DNA of 57,861 nt, taken from positions 1-57,861 of the forward strand of contig JABSQO010000011.1 in assembly GCA_013215775.1 (NCBI GenBank). The letters run 5' to 3'. The notes beneath the pieces were generated by a model that worked only from the letters and a program-made list of their open reading frames with translations, was not told where the DNA came from and ran no database searches. Each line of letters opens with the position of its first letter. The stretch's first letter is position 1. The stretch is from Piscirickettsiaceae bacterium (GTDB taxonomy: Bacteria; Pseudomonadota; Gammaproteobacteria; Nitrosococcales; Methylophagaceae). Shown piece after piece: positions 36,193 to 50,164 of this stretch. The position numbers and the translations under genes were made by a program.

Positions 36193-36537
36193 CTATTCTG
36201 ATGCGTCCACTGTTTCAGGCACACTCCATAACTTTTCTAAGTTATACGTGGTGCGAGTTTGCGGGGTCATAATATGGGCAATCACATCACCTAAGTCGAC
36301 TAAAGCCCACTCTCCAACATTTTCACCTTCAACGCCCAGCGGCTGAATACCCGCGGCTTTAGCTTGGCTAGTAACTTGATTGGCTAGCGCTTTAACCTGA
36401 CGTGTTGATTTACCAGTTGCGATAATCATAAAGTCAGTCACATCTGTCATGGTGGTGACATCAAGTACCTGAATATCTTCAGCTTTAATATCTTCTAGTG
36501 CATCAATCACCAGTAGTTTTAATTCATTAACCTTCAT
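36193..36537 (-). CDS. rsfS: ribosomal silencing factor RsfS
   Basis: RsfS binds uL14 and blocks joining of ribosomal subunits in stationary phase. The product is 114 aa from the start I chose (ATG 36537, with GGAG 7 nt upstream). A start at 36549 would bury that RBS. Typical text is MTDVTDFMIIATGKSTRQVKAL and WALVDLGDVIAHIM. It sits between nadD and rlmH. Confidence 0.95.
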   Translation of the reverse strand: MKVNELKLLVIDALEDIKAEDIQVLDVTTMTDVTDFMIIATGKSTRQVKALANQVTSQAKAAGIQPLGVEGENVGEWALVDLGDVIAHIMTPQTRTTYNLEKLWSVPETVDASE

Positions 36538-36607
36538 CAGGCTCTCCATTAACTATAATAGTGCTAGTTTACAGTAACGGTGGCTTCTCGTCTGTTGCAG
36601 TTCTCAC

Positions 36608-37246
36608 TTACCGATTAGCTTTATATAAGCTTATTTCATTTATTACTTTAATAACCTCATCTGGCAATAAAAACTGTACGCTCACATTTCGAGCTATATC
36701 TGATCGAATATTCGTGGCAGATATAGCTAATTGAGTCACCACTATCGGCCAAATTTTACCGGCTGATAAATGACTGTCAGCGACAGATGCTAAATGCTGT
36801 TGATACCATCGCTCTAGATCTGATGATATGACTAAACCTTCATCAGGACGTTGCATGACCACTATATGACACAGATCCAGCAACTGCCGCCAGTGATGCC
36901 AAGCTTTAATACCTAAAAAAGCATCTGTACCCACTAGTAGATATAACGGGGTATCAGGAAAATCGTGTCGTAAACTCAATAAAGTATCGACTGTGTAAGA
37001 TAGTCCTTCACGCTGTAATTCACGATCGTCTACTACAAATTGTTCATTATCTTTTACCGCAAGGTTCAACATCAATAATCGCTGTTTAGCTGTCGCTTGA
37101 GGCTGATCACGGTGAGGTGGTGTTGAATTCGGGATTAAACGAATATGTGATAAGTTCAATTGTTCTGCAACATCTAATGCAGGTCTTAAATGACCATAAT
37201 GGATGGGATCAAATGTCCCACCCAAAATACCAATCGCTTCTTTCAT
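36608..37246 (-). CDS. nadD: nicotinate-nucleotide adenylyltransferase
   Basis: NadD makes nicotinate adenine dinucleotide from NaMN and ATP in NAD synthesis. The nucleotidyltransferase motifs are intact: GGTFDPIHYGHLRPA at the N-terminus and ISATNIRSDI at the C-terminus. It is 212 aa and lies 3 nt behind the proA stop. Confidence 0.97.
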   Translation of the reverse strand: MKEAIGILGGTFDPIHYGHLRPALDVAEQLNLSHIRLIPNSTPPHRDQPQATAKQRLLMLNLAVKDNEQFVVDDRELQREGLSYTVDTLLSLRHDFPDTPLYLLVGTDAFLGIKAWHHWRQLLDLCHIVVMQRPDEGLVISSDLERWYQQHLASVADSHLSAGKIWPIVVTQLAISATNIRSDIARNVSVQFLLPDEVIKVINEISLYKANR

Positions 37247-37249
37247 TGC

Positions 37250-38506
37250 TTAGCGACGAACTTGTCCGCTTCCTAACACAATCCATTTTTGCGAGGTTAA
37301 GCCTTCTAATCCTACTGGTCCACGTGCATGGATTTTATCGGTAGAAATACCAATCTCTGCACCTAAACCATATTCAAAACCATCGGCAAAACGCGTTGAT
37401 GCATTGACCATCACTGAACTGGAATCGACTTCCGCTAAGAACCGACGCGAGCGGTCATAATTTTCGGTGATAATTGCCTCGGTATGACCTGAGCTATGTT
37501 GATGAATATGATCCATGGCATCATCAAGGCCCTCGACAATACGTATTGATAAAATAGGTGCTAAATATTCGGTATCCCAATCTTCCTCAGTGGCTAATTT
37601 AATATCAGGCAATATAATTTGAGTAAGCTCACAACCGCGTAATTCCACTCCTTCTGCTGCATATCGTTTTGCCAAACGTGGCAATATCTCAGCAGAAATA
37701 GCACTGTCGATCAGTAATGTTTCCATTGCATTACACACACCATAACGATGACATTTTGCATTAAAGGCAATTTCTTCTGCCATATCCAAATCAGCTGCGC
37801 CATCAATATAAACATGACAAATACCATCAAGATGTTTGATAACAGGCACTCGCGCATCATTACTGATCCGTTCGATTAGGCTTTTACCACCACGAGGCAC
37901 AATCACATCAACATATTCTGTCATGGTAATTAATTGGCCTACAGCTTCACGATCCGTTGTTTCAACAACTTGTACTGCAGTCGTTGGCAAACCAGCTTGT
38001 GCAAGTCCTCGGTGAATACAACTAGCAAGCGCTTGATTGGAATTAATGGCTTCGCTACCACCACGTAAAATAGTGGCATTACCCGATTTCAAACATAAAC
38101 CCGCCGCATCCGCTGTTACATTAGGACGAGACTCATAAATAATCCCAACCACGCCCAAAGGTACTCGCATCTTGCCAAGTTCAATACCTGATGGTCGAAA
38201 ATGCAGATCACTGATTTCACCAACAGGATCAGGTAAGTCTGCAACTTGTTCCAAACCTTCCGCCATGGATTCTATGCGCGCATCTGTTAACTCAAGACGA
38301 TCTAATAAAGCAGCATCTAAACCTTTAGCTTTACCGGCTTCGAGATCAATATCATTTTGCTGTTTTAAGGTATCAGAAGCAGCTCTAATTTCCGTTGCAA
38401 TTGCTCGCAATGCATGATTTTTAGCCTTGGTATCTGCACGTGACATGGCTCGACTCGCCTCTCTCGCTTGCTGACCTAAGGTGTGCATATATTGCTCAAT
38501 ATCCAA
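37250..38506 (-). CDS. proA: gamma-glutamyl phosphate reductase
   Basis: ProA reduces glutamyl-5-phosphate to the semialdehyde in proline synthesis. The 418-aa product matches E. coli ProA (417). The catalytic Cys lies in [16 protein letters not shown], and the family block [18 protein letters not shown] is intact. Its place inside the leuS-nadD cluster, between holA and nadD, is common in gammaproteobacteria. The proB kinase is not in this window. Confidence 0.97.
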   Translation of the reverse strand: MDIEQYMHTLGQQAREASRAMSRADTKAKNHALRAIATEIRAASDTLKQQNDIDLEAGKAKGLDAALLDRLELTDARIESMAEGLEQVADLPDPVGEISDLHFRPSGIELGKMRVPLGVVGIIYESRPNVTADAAGLCLKSGNATILRGGSEAINSNQALASCIHRGLAQAGLPTTAVQVVETTDREAVGQLITMTEYVDVIVPRGGKSLIERISNDARVPVIKHLDGICHVYIDGAADLDMAEEIAFNAKCHRYGVCNAMETLLIDSAISAEILPRLAKRYAAEGVELRGCELTQIILPDIKLATEEDWDTEYLAPILSIRIVEGLDDAMDHIHQHSSGHTEAIITENYDRSRRFLAEVDSSSVMVNASTRFADGFEYGLGAEIGISTDKIHARGPVGLEGLTSQKWIVLGSGQVRR

Positions 38507-38519
38507 TGCAATACTCCTA

Positions 38520-39548
38520 CTAATGTTGATTGCTAATATTTATGCCTGCTACATGCAGACATAAGGCTTCTAACAATGACCATGGACAGATCTTTAAATT
38601 CCCTTTCGCCGCTTGATCAATACGAGCCATTTGCTGCAAAAATTCTTGCCACTGCATGCGATCATGCCTCATCAAGGCTTGTTGCATCATTGGACGACTC
38701 TTTTCCCATATTGGCGGTTTTTGAGATGCAAAAACTTGACCTAATTGCATACCATTATCAAGCTGTATCGCCATGTCAACCGCACGATGTAATGACCATG
38801 ATACTGCCGAAAACACTGCCAGTATATCCAATCCTTCAGCACGTAGCCGATTCAACATTCTTGGTATTTTTGTTGCTTGGCCGGAAAACACAGTATCCAT
38901 TAATCCAAACACTTCGAAACGAGCACTATCCGCCACGGATGCCAAGACTGTCTGCTCATCAACTTCGCCATCAGGGCAGAGTAACTGCAACTTCTCTATT
39001 TCTTGGGCTGCAGCAAATAAATTGCCTTCAACACGTTCGGCAATCAGTGCCGAAATCTGTTGATTTGCCCGCAGACCACGTTGTTGCATACGTTGTAATA
39101 TCCAATGCGGTAGCTTGGCTAAATCTATCGGCCAAACGGGGATAGTTGCACCAATTTTATCAATCTCAGTAAACCATTTACTTTTTTGAGAACGAGTGTC
39201 GATTTTGCCACTGATAATTAACAGTGTTGTGTCAATGGGTGGATTATCAACATAGCGGCGTAATGCTTCGCCACCCTCTTTACCTGGCGAACCAGAAGGC
39301 AATCGTATTTCTAACAAACGCTGGCTGGAAAATAAAGACATCGTCTGCTCTTGCCATTGTAGCTCTGACCAGTTAAACCGACCTTCCACATGCCAGACTT
39401 GGCGGTCATCAGCACCTTGTTTTCGTGCTTGTTGACGAATTACATCACTGGCTTCTTCCACCAGCATCTGCTCATCACCAAAAACCAAATAGACAGGCAA
39501 TAATCCTTGTTGTACATGCCCCACTATTTGATCAGATCGGAGGCGCAT
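38520..39548 (-). CDS. holA: DNA polymerase III delta subunit
   Basis: The delta subunit opens the beta clamp in the clamp-loader complex. The 342-aa product matches the family length (E. coli 343). It opens with the typical [16 protein letters not shown] and later contains the AAA+-like but ATPase-inactive fold, as expected. It starts 9 nt behind lptE. Confidence 0.95.
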   Translation of the reverse strand: MRLRSDQIVGHVQQGLLPVYLVFGDEQMLVEEASDVIRQQARKQGADDRQVWHVEGRFNWSELQWQEQTMSLFSSQRLLEIRLPSGSPGKEGGEALRRYVDNPPIDTTLLIISGKIDTRSQKSKWFTEIDKIGATIPVWPIDLAKLPHWILQRMQQRGLRANQQISALIAERVEGNLFAAAQEIEKLQLLCPDGEVDEQTVLASVADSARFEVFGLMDTVFSGQATKIPRMLNRLRAEGLDILAVFSAVSWSLHRAVDMAIQLDNGMQLGQVFASQKPPIWEKSRPMMQQALMRHDRMQWQEFLQQMARIDQAAKGNLKICPWSLLEALCLHVAGINISNQH

Positions 39549-39557
39549 GGCTGCGTT

Positions 39558-40052
39558 TTATTTCAGTGCAGATAAACGGCGCAATATGCTTTGTACTAAT
39601 TGCTTATCGAGTTGCTCACGTAATAAACGTTCTTCTTCATCTTTACCAAGCACTTGATCTTGATCAAATTGATAATCACGCCGCGCCTCAACTGTTTGAG
39701 CTTCACTTAATTCTTGGCCTTGACCATCACTTACGCTGAACTTAACTGAATTATGTATTTCATACTCACTCACTTTGGCAGTTCTATCAACAGACAAAAC
39801 ACGTCGTTCACTTTTATTCTCTAATATTGTTAATACCGCACTACCACTTTGATAATGATTTACAACGGTGACACCATTACGTGTCAAACCTCGTTTAAGC
39901 TCAAGCCCTAATCCAGTTTTTAGGTTAATGCCCTGTATATACATGGTTTTCAAACTGTCAGGAAGTGTTGCTGCGCCACGTAACTGAAATCCACAGCCGG
40001 CGATGACAATTAATAAGAAACCAACAAATACATTCGATAGGGAACGCTTCAT
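39558..40052 (-). CDS. lptE: LPS-assembly lipoprotein LptE
   Basis: LptE plugs the LptD barrel that inserts lipopolysaccharide in the outer membrane. The lipobox (VIAGC) is followed by GFQLRGAATLPDSLKTMYI, typical of LptE. I prefer the ATG at 40052: AAGGA then lies 8 nt upstream, against 2 nt for the ATG at 40058. The gene is in the canonical leuS-lptE-holA order, 9 nt from each neighbour. Confidence 0.94.
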   Translation of the reverse strand: MKRSLSNVFVGFLLIVIAGCGFQLRGAATLPDSLKTMYIQGINLKTGLGLELKRGLTRNGVTVVNHYQSGSAVLTILENKSERRVLSVDRTAKVSEYEIHNSVKFSVSDGQGQELSEAQTVEARRDYQFDQDQVLGKDEEERLLREQLDKQLVQSILRRLSALK

Positions 40053-40067
40053 GAACATGATCCTTTT

Positions 40068-42545
<2,478 letters not shown>

Positions 42546-42654
42546 TTAAAGCATGTAAGGATACCGTACACAGCAAATAGCTAAAAGAAAAAAATGAATA
42601 TTCAGCATCAGCCGCCCACCTCTGAGAGTAAAGAAAACAATATTGTCCAATTGC

Positions 42655-43596
42655 TTACATTTTGCCAATACAGTTTCTTCCCTCACGTTTTGCGTTATAA
42701 AGACCACAATCTATTTTTGACAGAACATCTTCCAAAGTGTCAAATTTTTCATCCTTATCCGATGTGGAAAAAATACCAATGCTAGTCGTTATATTGATAG
42801 TGCCTGCTTTTGTTATTATTGGGTGGTTTTCGATTTTATGTCGCAGTGTCTCTGCTAACAATATGCCTAAATCAAAGGAAGTATTCTGAAAAAACACCAA
42901 AAATTCTTCACCACCAATTCGGCCAAAAGTATCACTTGGCCTGATGTTGCTTTGTATAATATCTGCGAAGACCTGTAACACTTCATCTCCGATGATATGT
43001 CCATAATTATCATTCACAGATTTAAAGTGATCAATATCTAACATTAAAAATGTAATGGGTGAATTGTCTAGTTGAGAACGAGTAAATGCTCTACCGGCTA
43101 ACTCAAATATTTTTTGCCTTGATAAAATACCCGTCAAAAAGTCATAACTCGCTTTTTGATCAAGCTTCATTTCTAACTCTTTTTGTTTTGTTATATCGCA
43201 CCAAATAACTGAACCAGCAATAATGTTGCCTTCATCATCATAAATGGGAGAAGCGCTTGCCAATGCCCATTTCCTAGTACCATCATCTAGCTCTACAATG
43301 ATTTCTTCGCTTTCAACTATCTCACCAAACTGAATGGCTCTTATTAAGGGCAATTCATGCTCTGAAAGAAGATGGCCATCAGCAGAATATTCTTTCCATG
43401 TTTTTATATATTCTTCAATTTCAATATCAGTGAGTGAGAACCCAATTTTCCCCCAAAACTTTATAACAGCTTCGTTTATATAAGTAACTTCCCCGTTCGG
43501 AGCTTTAGCAATAACAATACACGCGGGTGAAAAATCGAGAGCCCCTTGAAGGTGAATAAGAAATGTTGAGTCGAGTTTTTGTCCAATTTTACTCAT
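42655..43596 (-). CDS. PAS-GGDEF diguanylate cyclase
   Basis: The 313-aa cytoplasmic protein has a PAS domain (about residues 15-130), then a GGDEF domain (about 150-313). The active-site motif is GGEEF (228-232), and an intact product-inhibition site RxxD (Arg219-Asp222) lies five residues before it. It should therefore make cyclic di-GMP and be feedback-controlled. No transmembrane segment is visible, so the PAS domain would read a cytoplasmic signal. It is transcribed away from the XRE gene, and two palindromes lie between them. Confidence 0.9.
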   Translation of the reverse strand: MSKIGQKLDSTFLIHLQGALDFSPACIVIAKAPNGEVTYINEAVIKFWGKIGFSLTDIEIEEYIKTWKEYSADGHLLSEHELPLIRAIQFGEIVESEEIIVELDDGTRKWALASASPIYDDEGNIIAGSVIWCDITKQKELEMKLDQKASYDFLTGILSRQKIFELAGRAFTRSQLDNSPITFLMLDIDHFKSVNDNYGHIIGDEVLQVFADIIQSNIRPSDTFGRIGGEEFLVFFQNTSFDLGILLAETLRHKIENHPIITKAGTINITTSIGIFSTSDKDEKFDTLEDVLSKIDCGLYNAKREGRNCIGKM

Positions 43597-43645
43597 TTAT
43601 AATCTACAACTATTTAACGCTAAACTAAGCGATTTTTGTACTTTT

Positions 43646-43669
43646 ATTTCAGCCAAAAATGGCTGAAAT
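43646..43669. promoter_or_regulatory. perfect palindrome upstream of the diguanylate cyclase
   Basis: A 10-bp inverted repeat (ATTTCAGCCA / TGGCTGAAAT) has an AAAA loop. It lies 50 nt before the diguanylate cyclase start. It could be a leader hairpin or an operator. The minus strand continues with TAAAAGTACAAAAA, so it is not a classical terminator. Confidence 0.55.
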
Positions 43670-43825
43670 CCCCTTATTTAATATAATAACTATTTCCAGA
43701 TAAATATCTTTATTCACTAACAATAGGTAGCGTCACATGAAAAATTAACCAGTTATTAAGGATGATGGGGCCATCACTTTTGGTTGTTGAGTGCAACTCC
43801 ATCGCCTAACAATCACTATATCCAT

Positions 43826-43846
43826 AATATCCCGAAATGGGATATT
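43826..43846. promoter_or_regulatory. candidate operator of the XRE regulator
   Basis: A perfect 8-bp inverted repeat (AATATCCC / GGGATATT) has a 5-nt spacer. A third GGGATATT lies at 43866-43873, 27 bp downstream, in a near-palindrome of its own (GTTGGGATATTTCTCAAC). The placement 24-71 nt before the XRE start fits autoregulation. Confidence 0.65.
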
Positions 43847-43896
43847 CAACACAATATACTAAGTTGGGATATTTCTCAACTAAGCGAAATATTTAG

Positions 43897-44148
43897 ATGT
43901 CCAATAAATCGTGGGATGAAAACAGGAAGAAGTTAAGGGATCTTCTCAAAGAACTGCGTAAGGATGAAGCGGGTTTAACACAGACTGAATTAAGTAAAGC
44001 ACTTGATCGGCCTCAAAGCTATGTTTCTAAATATGAAACAGGGGAACGTAAACTCGACTATATTGAAATCAATGATATTTGCAAAGCGCTTGATGTGGAG
44101 ATGGAAAGGTTTAATTACCTATATGGTAAAAGAACTGAGAAAAAGTAA
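43897..44148 (+). CDS. small XRE-family transcriptional regulator
   Basis: The 83-aa product is almost entirely a helix-turn-helix of the XRE/Cro type. The recognition region is LTQTELSKALDRPQSYVSKYETGERKLD, followed by DICKALDVEMERF. The AT-rich leader lacks a clear Shine-Dalgarno, so the message may be nearly leaderless. The palindromic sites just upstream are the likely targets. Being short, single-domain and unlinked to a toxin gene, it resembles stand-alone regulators. It may also control the divergent diguanylate cyclase. Confidence 0.88.
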   Translation: MSNKSWDENRKKLRDLLKELRKDEAGLTQTELSKALDRPQSYVSKYETGERKLDYIEINDICKALDVEMERFNYLYGKRTEKK

Positions 44149-44359
44149 TTGAATAACGTGCCTTGATTATTTTTAATTGCTGGTTTCAATTATTAATATC
44201 ATCAACCACACCATTAAAAATAATAGGTAGCAATCATCAGTGTGACAGTCCAAATTATGGCAACGGCCCCTTAATTTAATCTGGGTGATTCAAGTTCCTA
44301 TTTAGGCGATAGGTTGTTTGAGTTTAATGCTATTCAATTTGTATTTCCTAGCCTTTCCC

Positions 44360-44614
<255 letters not shown>

Positions 44615-44665
44615 TTAACACTCCAATATTTCTAATATAGTGAGATCTTAGCCCCTATTACGATA

Positions 44666-45715
<1,050 letters not shown>

Positions 45716-45732
<17 letters not shown>

Positions 45733-47020
45733 CCACTAACACCGTTACCATGTTTTCCGGTTTCACCCGACGAGAAAATGCATCTTTTATTTGTTTAACC
45801 GTGATTGCATCCACTTTATCTTTGAATGATTCCAAATAATCGATCGGTAGATCATAAAAACCAATCATCGTTAAATAACCAGCAATCTTACTATTACTAT
45901 CAACACGTAATGCAAAACCACCCGTAATATTTTGTTTAGCTGCCACGAGTTCAGCTTCTGTTGGACCATTTTTAATGAAGTCTTTTAATGTCTGTTGCAT
46001 AACATTCAGTGCTTCTTCTGCCTGATCATTACGTGTTTGCAAACCAAATTGATATGGTCCTAATTCACGCATTGGTCGAAAGTAGCTATAAACACTGTAT
46101 GACAAACCACGTTTTTCTCGCACTTCATTACTTAGCTGCGAAACCAAACCACTGCCACCTAATATGTGATTGCCTACATATAGGGCAAAATAATCAGCAT
46201 CACCACGATTCATACCTGGCTGTCCCATCGCTATATGTGTTTGTGATGATGGGTATTCAATCTCCTCAACTATTGCACCTGTTAAAGATTGCACCACTGG
46301 CAAATCTACTGCTTGTTTACCTACCGGCAATGTTGAGACTAATTGTTCGGCAATAATTTTAGCCTGAGATTGCCCTATATCTCCAACTAATACTACAACA
46401 GCATTAGCAGCCACATAATATTGTTGATAAAACATTTTTAATGACTCAATCGTTAATTTAGCTACTCCGTCCTCATCACCTGCTGGCATATTTGAATAGG
46501 GGTGTTCTTTATATACATTTTTGTAAAATGCACGTGATGCAATAGCAGATGGGGACTGCTTTTCTGCTTGCAATCCAATCAACATTTGTTTTTTAAGTCG
46601 GTCAAAGCCTACCTGAGGGAAGTCAGGTTTATTAAGTACCTTGCTAAATGCTTGAAGTGCGGATTCTAATATTGTTTCATCTGTCAGAGTTCGCAGACTT
46701 AATAATGCCATATCTCGCTCAGATGAATTACTAAATTGAGCACCTACATCATCAAAAGCAGCAGCAAGTTGATTAGCACTAAGACCACCAGCACCTTCAT
46801 TCAGCATGGCGTTGGTTAATAATGCTGTCCCTGACAACTCATTATCTCGTGCCGATCCTGCATCAAACACAACGGTAATATCTACCATTGGTAATTCAGG
46901 AGCAGATACAAAATAGACTCTGGCACCATTCGTTGTTTTCCAGTATTCAATATCAGGTGAGGCTTGTACTGCCAAAGCGACAAATAATGTAGCGATCATC
47001 AATCCTATTCTAGCGACCAT
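45716..47020 (-). CDS. M16-family peptidase homologue without zinc motif
   Basis: It has a signal peptide (ending AVQA) and the M16 fold. The HxxEH motif of the active subunit is absent: the corresponding part reads TALLTNAMLNEG. It is probably the non-catalytic half of a periplasmic M16 heterodimer with the next gene. I chose the ATG at 47020 because GGAGG lies 5 nt upstream; the longer frame to 47056 has no RBS. It overlaps the upstream M16 gene by 11 nt. Confidence 0.9.
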
Positions 47021-48377
47021 GACGACCTCCCGCTGATACTGCTTGTTTACTGCCATCTAATGGCATCGGAATTAATTCAGCCACCGTCAGCGTCTTATCA
47101 ATAAAATATTTTTTTGCCACGGCTTGTACTTGTTCAGCCGTGATGGCTTGCACATTCTCCACATAGGCATCACTTAATCGCCAATCGAGACCTATCGTTT
47201 CCAACATGCCAATTTGCATCGCTTGATAAAATACACTGTCACGTTCATACACTGCATTCGCTACAACTTGCGCTTTAATTCTCTTCAATTCTCGCTCACT
47301 GACTAGTTCGTTTTTTAATGCTGTAATCTGGCTGTGTATAGCTTGTTGTAAGTCTTGTACAGTTTTGCCTTTAGCAGGCGTCCCCACGACTAAGAACATA
47401 TCTGTTAATCGTGAAAACAAACCATATCCAGCACCCACACTCGCTGCTATTTCCTGACCTCTCACTAAATCTCGCGTAAAACGCGCACTATTACCGCCAT
47501 CTAAAATACCTGCCAACATTTCAAGAGCGTAAGTTTCCCATACCTGATCTTTTGCAATAGTAGCTACCACAGGCACTTTCCACCCCATCATCATATAAGG
47601 CAATTCAGCAGGTGCTGCTATTTCAATCGTCCGTTTGCCACGCTGTTCAACTTCAATTTGTGGCTTTACTTGTGCCGTTTTCTCCGGTTTTAATGGGCCA
47701 AAATACTCCTTTGCTAAGGCGTACACTGCCTCCGGTTCAACATCACCCACAATCACCACTGTCGCGTTATTAGGTGCATACCAATTTTGATACCACTGCT
47801 GCAAATCATCTACTTCATAATGATTAATATCACTCATCCAGCCAATAACGGGGTGATGATAAGGACTATTTACAAAGGCAGTCGCATTAAATGCTTCGCG
47901 CACTAGTGAATGTGGATTATCTTCGGTACGCATCCGACGCTCTTCTGCCACCACTTCGCGTTCTTTCAATAGCTCTGCTTCATCAATCACCAGTTTGCGC
48001 ATTCGTTCGGCTTCCAGACGAAAGCTCACTTCTAGCCGATCTTTTTCTAATGTTTGAAAATAAGCCGTGTAGTCTCGTCCTGTAAACGCATTTTCACGGC
48101 CGCCATTAGCTGCAATGATCTGTGAAAATTCATTGGGCCCTAAATTCTCAGTGCCCTTAAACATCATATGTTCTAGTACATGTGAGATCCCAGTAATACC
48201 ATTGTGTTCGTAACTTGAACCTACTTTGTACCAGACCTGAGAAACCACGACAGGTGCTCGATGATCTTCTTTAACAATTAACTTCAACCCATTATCGAGC
48301 TGATACTCACTTACATCCGCTATAACCGCTATCGGTAATAACAATAGTCCGACTAGTATTTTAAATTTTTGAACCAT
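47010..48377 (-). CDS. M16-family zinc peptidase (catalytic subunit)
   Basis: The 455-aa secreted product has a signal peptide (ending AVIA, about residue 20). The inverted zinc motif HVLEH (residues 66-70) and the downstream Glu region (RTEDNPHSLVREAF) mark an active pitrilysin-type peptidase. The second M16 half follows it on the same transcript. The pair is divergent from ftsY by only 62 nt. The substrate is not predictable. Confidence 0.93.
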   Translation of the reverse strand: MVQKFKILVGLLLLPIAVIADVSEYQLDNGLKLIVKEDHRAPVVVSQVWYKVGSSYEHNGITGISHVLEHMMFKGTENLGPNEFSQIIAANGGRENAFTGRDYTAYFQTLEKDRLEVSFRLEAERMRKLVIDEAELLKEREVVAEERRMRTEDNPHSLVREAFNATAFVNSPYHHPVIGWMSDINHYEVDDLQQWYQNWYAPNNATVVIVGDVEPEAVYALAKEYFGPLKPEKTAQVKPQIEVEQRGKRTIEIAAPAELPYMMMGWKVPVVATIAKDQVWETYALEMLAGILDGGNSARFTRDLVRGQEIAASVGAGYGLFSRLTDMFLVVGTPAKGKTVQDLQQAIHSQITALKNELVSERELKRIKAQVVANAVYERDSVFYQAMQIGMLETIGLDWRLSDAYVENVQAITAEQVQAVAKKYFIDKTLTVAELIPMPLDGSKQAVSAGGRHGR

Positions 48378-48439
48378 ACGCCCCTCACAACCATGACATG
48401 ATAAAATTGCTCATTAACGTTTAATGACAAGCAACAATT

Positions 48440-49495
48440 ATGTTTAGTTTCCTAAGAAAAAAAACAAAACCTCTTGAAAATACCGAGCAAGCCGAAGAGC
48501 AGCAGGTACAAGTGGTTGATAAACACAATGATACATCTCTAACAGCCCAAACTGAACCAGAAAAGCAAACAGCTAATTTATTCAGTCGTCTAAAACAGCG
48601 ACTTAATCGTACTAGCACCAAGTTAACGGAAGGTTTTGCTGATCTTATTCTGGGCAAAAAAGCCATAGATGATGAGTTATTAGAAGAACTTGAAACCCAA
48701 TTAATCACCGCTGATTTAGGTATTGATGCGACTCAAACTATCATTAATGATTTAACGCAACGAGTCGCCCGCAAACAATTAGGTGATTCAGATGCATTAT
48801 TTACCGCTTTACGCGATGATATGGTGGCAATTTTACAGCCTAGTTGCCAGCCCTTAGTTATTCCAAAGCAACAAAGTCCCTACGTTATTTTAATGGTCGG
48901 CATTAACGGTGTCGGTAAAACGACCACTATTGGCAAACTGGCCAAACAATTTCAACAACAAGGTAAGTCGGTCATGCTGGCGGCGGGTGATACATTCCGC
49001 GCCGCGGCAGTAGAACAATTACAAGTTTGGGGTGAGCGCAATAATATTGCGGTTATTTCTCAACACAATGGTGCAGACTCAGCATCGGTTATATTTGATG
49101 CCCTACAGGCTGCTAAAGCACGCAATATTGATATATTGATTGCTGATACTGCGGGTCGCCTGCATACCCAGTCGAATTTGATGGAAGAATTGAAAAAAGT
49201 AAGACGCGTAATGGGAAAATTAGATAGCAATGCACCACATGAAGTGATGTTAGTATTGGATGCTGGCACTGGCCAAAATGCTTTATCCCAAGCAGTGCAG
49301 TTCGAACAGGCTGTCGGAGTAACTGGAATTACACTAACCAAATTAGACGGTACAGCTAAAGGTGGAATTATCTTTGCGATTGCTAAAAAAACCGGCCTAC
49401 CTATTCGTTATATTGGCGTTGGTGAAACCATTGATGATCTCCGTCCTTTTCAAGCTGACGAATTTGTAGATGCACTCTTAGGCCGTGAAGATTAA
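48440..49495 (+). CDS. ftsY: signal recognition particle receptor FtsY
   Basis: FtsY brings SRP-bound ribosomes to the membrane. The 351-aa protein has an acidic N-terminal region (about 10-50) and the NG GTPase domain: GINGVGKTTTIGKLA, GDTFRAAAVEQL, DTAGRLHTQ and TKLDGTAKGG. It is the first gene of the ftsY-ftsE-ftsX run. Confidence 0.98.
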   Translation: MFSFLRKKTKPLENTEQAEEQQVQVVDKHNDTSLTAQTEPEKQTANLFSRLKQRLNRTSTKLTEGFADLILGKKAIDDELLEELETQLITADLGIDATQTIINDLTQRVARKQLGDSDALFTALRDDMVAILQPSCQPLVIPKQQSPYVILMVGINGVGKTTTIGKLAKQFQQQGKSVMLAAGDTFRAAAVEQLQVWGERNNIAVISQHNGADSASVIFDALQAAKARNIDILIADTAGRLHTQSNLMEELKKVRRVMGKLDSNAPHEVMLVLDAGTGQNALSQAVQFEQAVGVTGITLTKLDGTAKGGIIFAIAKKTGLPIRYIGVGETIDDLRPFQADEFVDALLGRED

Positions 49496-49498
49496 TCC

Positions 49499-50164
49499 AT
49501 GATCCATTTTTCTGATGTTCATAAACGCTATGCCAATCGGCATGAAGCATTATCAGGATTAACCTTTGAGTTAGCTAAAGGTGAAATGGCTTTTTTAACA
49601 GGCCATTCTGGTGCAGGTAAAAGCACCTTATTGAAATTAATTGCCTTGATTGAACGTAGTTCCCATGGTCAAGTCTTGGTCAACAATCAAAACCTAACGC
49701 GATTACCAAGACGTAAAATCCCCTATTATCGCCGTCAAATAGGTTTGGTTTTTCAGGACCACAACTTACTTCACGATCGTACTGTATTTGATAATGTGGC
49801 TTTACCGTTAGTTATTGCCGGTGAAAACCATCGTGAACTAGGCCGGCGAGTACGTGCTTCTTTAGATAAAGTTGGATTACTGGGTAAAGAACGTAGTCTA
49901 CCCATTGCATTATCTGGAGGGGAACAACAACGTGTTGGTATCGCACGCGCTGTTGTGAATCGTCCACCTATTTTATTGGCAGATGAACCCACGGGTAATC
50001 TTGATCCTGAATTATCTCGTGACATCATGCAGTTGTTTGAACAATTTAATCAGGTTGGAACAACCGTCTTTGTTGCCACACATGATCTTGATTTAATTCA
50101 GTCCATGCCCTACCGCCAAATCATACTTCAACAGGGTCGTTTAGCTCCACAGGTTCCCGCATGA
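49499..50164 (+). CDS. ftsE: cell-division ABC ATPase FtsE
   Basis: FtsE drives FtsX, which controls periplasmic amidase activators at the septum. The 221-aa product has Walker A GHSGAGKST, signature SGGEQQRVGIARA and Walker B ILLADEPTGNLD. It starts 3 nt after ftsY and overlaps ftsX by 4 nt (ATGA). Confidence 0.97.
   Translation: MIHFSDVHKRYANRHEALSGLTFELAKGEMAFLTGHSGAGKSTLLKLIALIERSSHGQVLVNNQNLTRLPRRKIPYYRRQIGLVFQDHNLLHDRTVFDNVALPLVIAGENHRELGRRVRASLDKVGLLGKERSLPIALSGGEQQRVGIARAVVNRPPILLADEPTGNLDPELSRDIMQLFEQFNQVGTTVFVATHDLDLIQSMPYRQIILQQGRLAPQVPA

Larger units (their letters stand above)
43597..43896. other. 300-nt divergent regulatory region
   Basis: It lies between the diguanylate cyclase and the XRE regulator. 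It contains two strong palindromes (43646-43669 and 43826-43846) and an extra half-site at 43866. I see no ORF. Confidence 0.6.

Noticed and set aside
38576-39145. Plus-strand frame of 189 codons
   Set aside because: It is fully inside holA on the opposite strand, with no RBS and an unlikely composition.
43897-44148. Antitoxin of a toxin-antitoxin pair
   Set aside because: No small toxin frame lies next to the XRE gene on the same strand.
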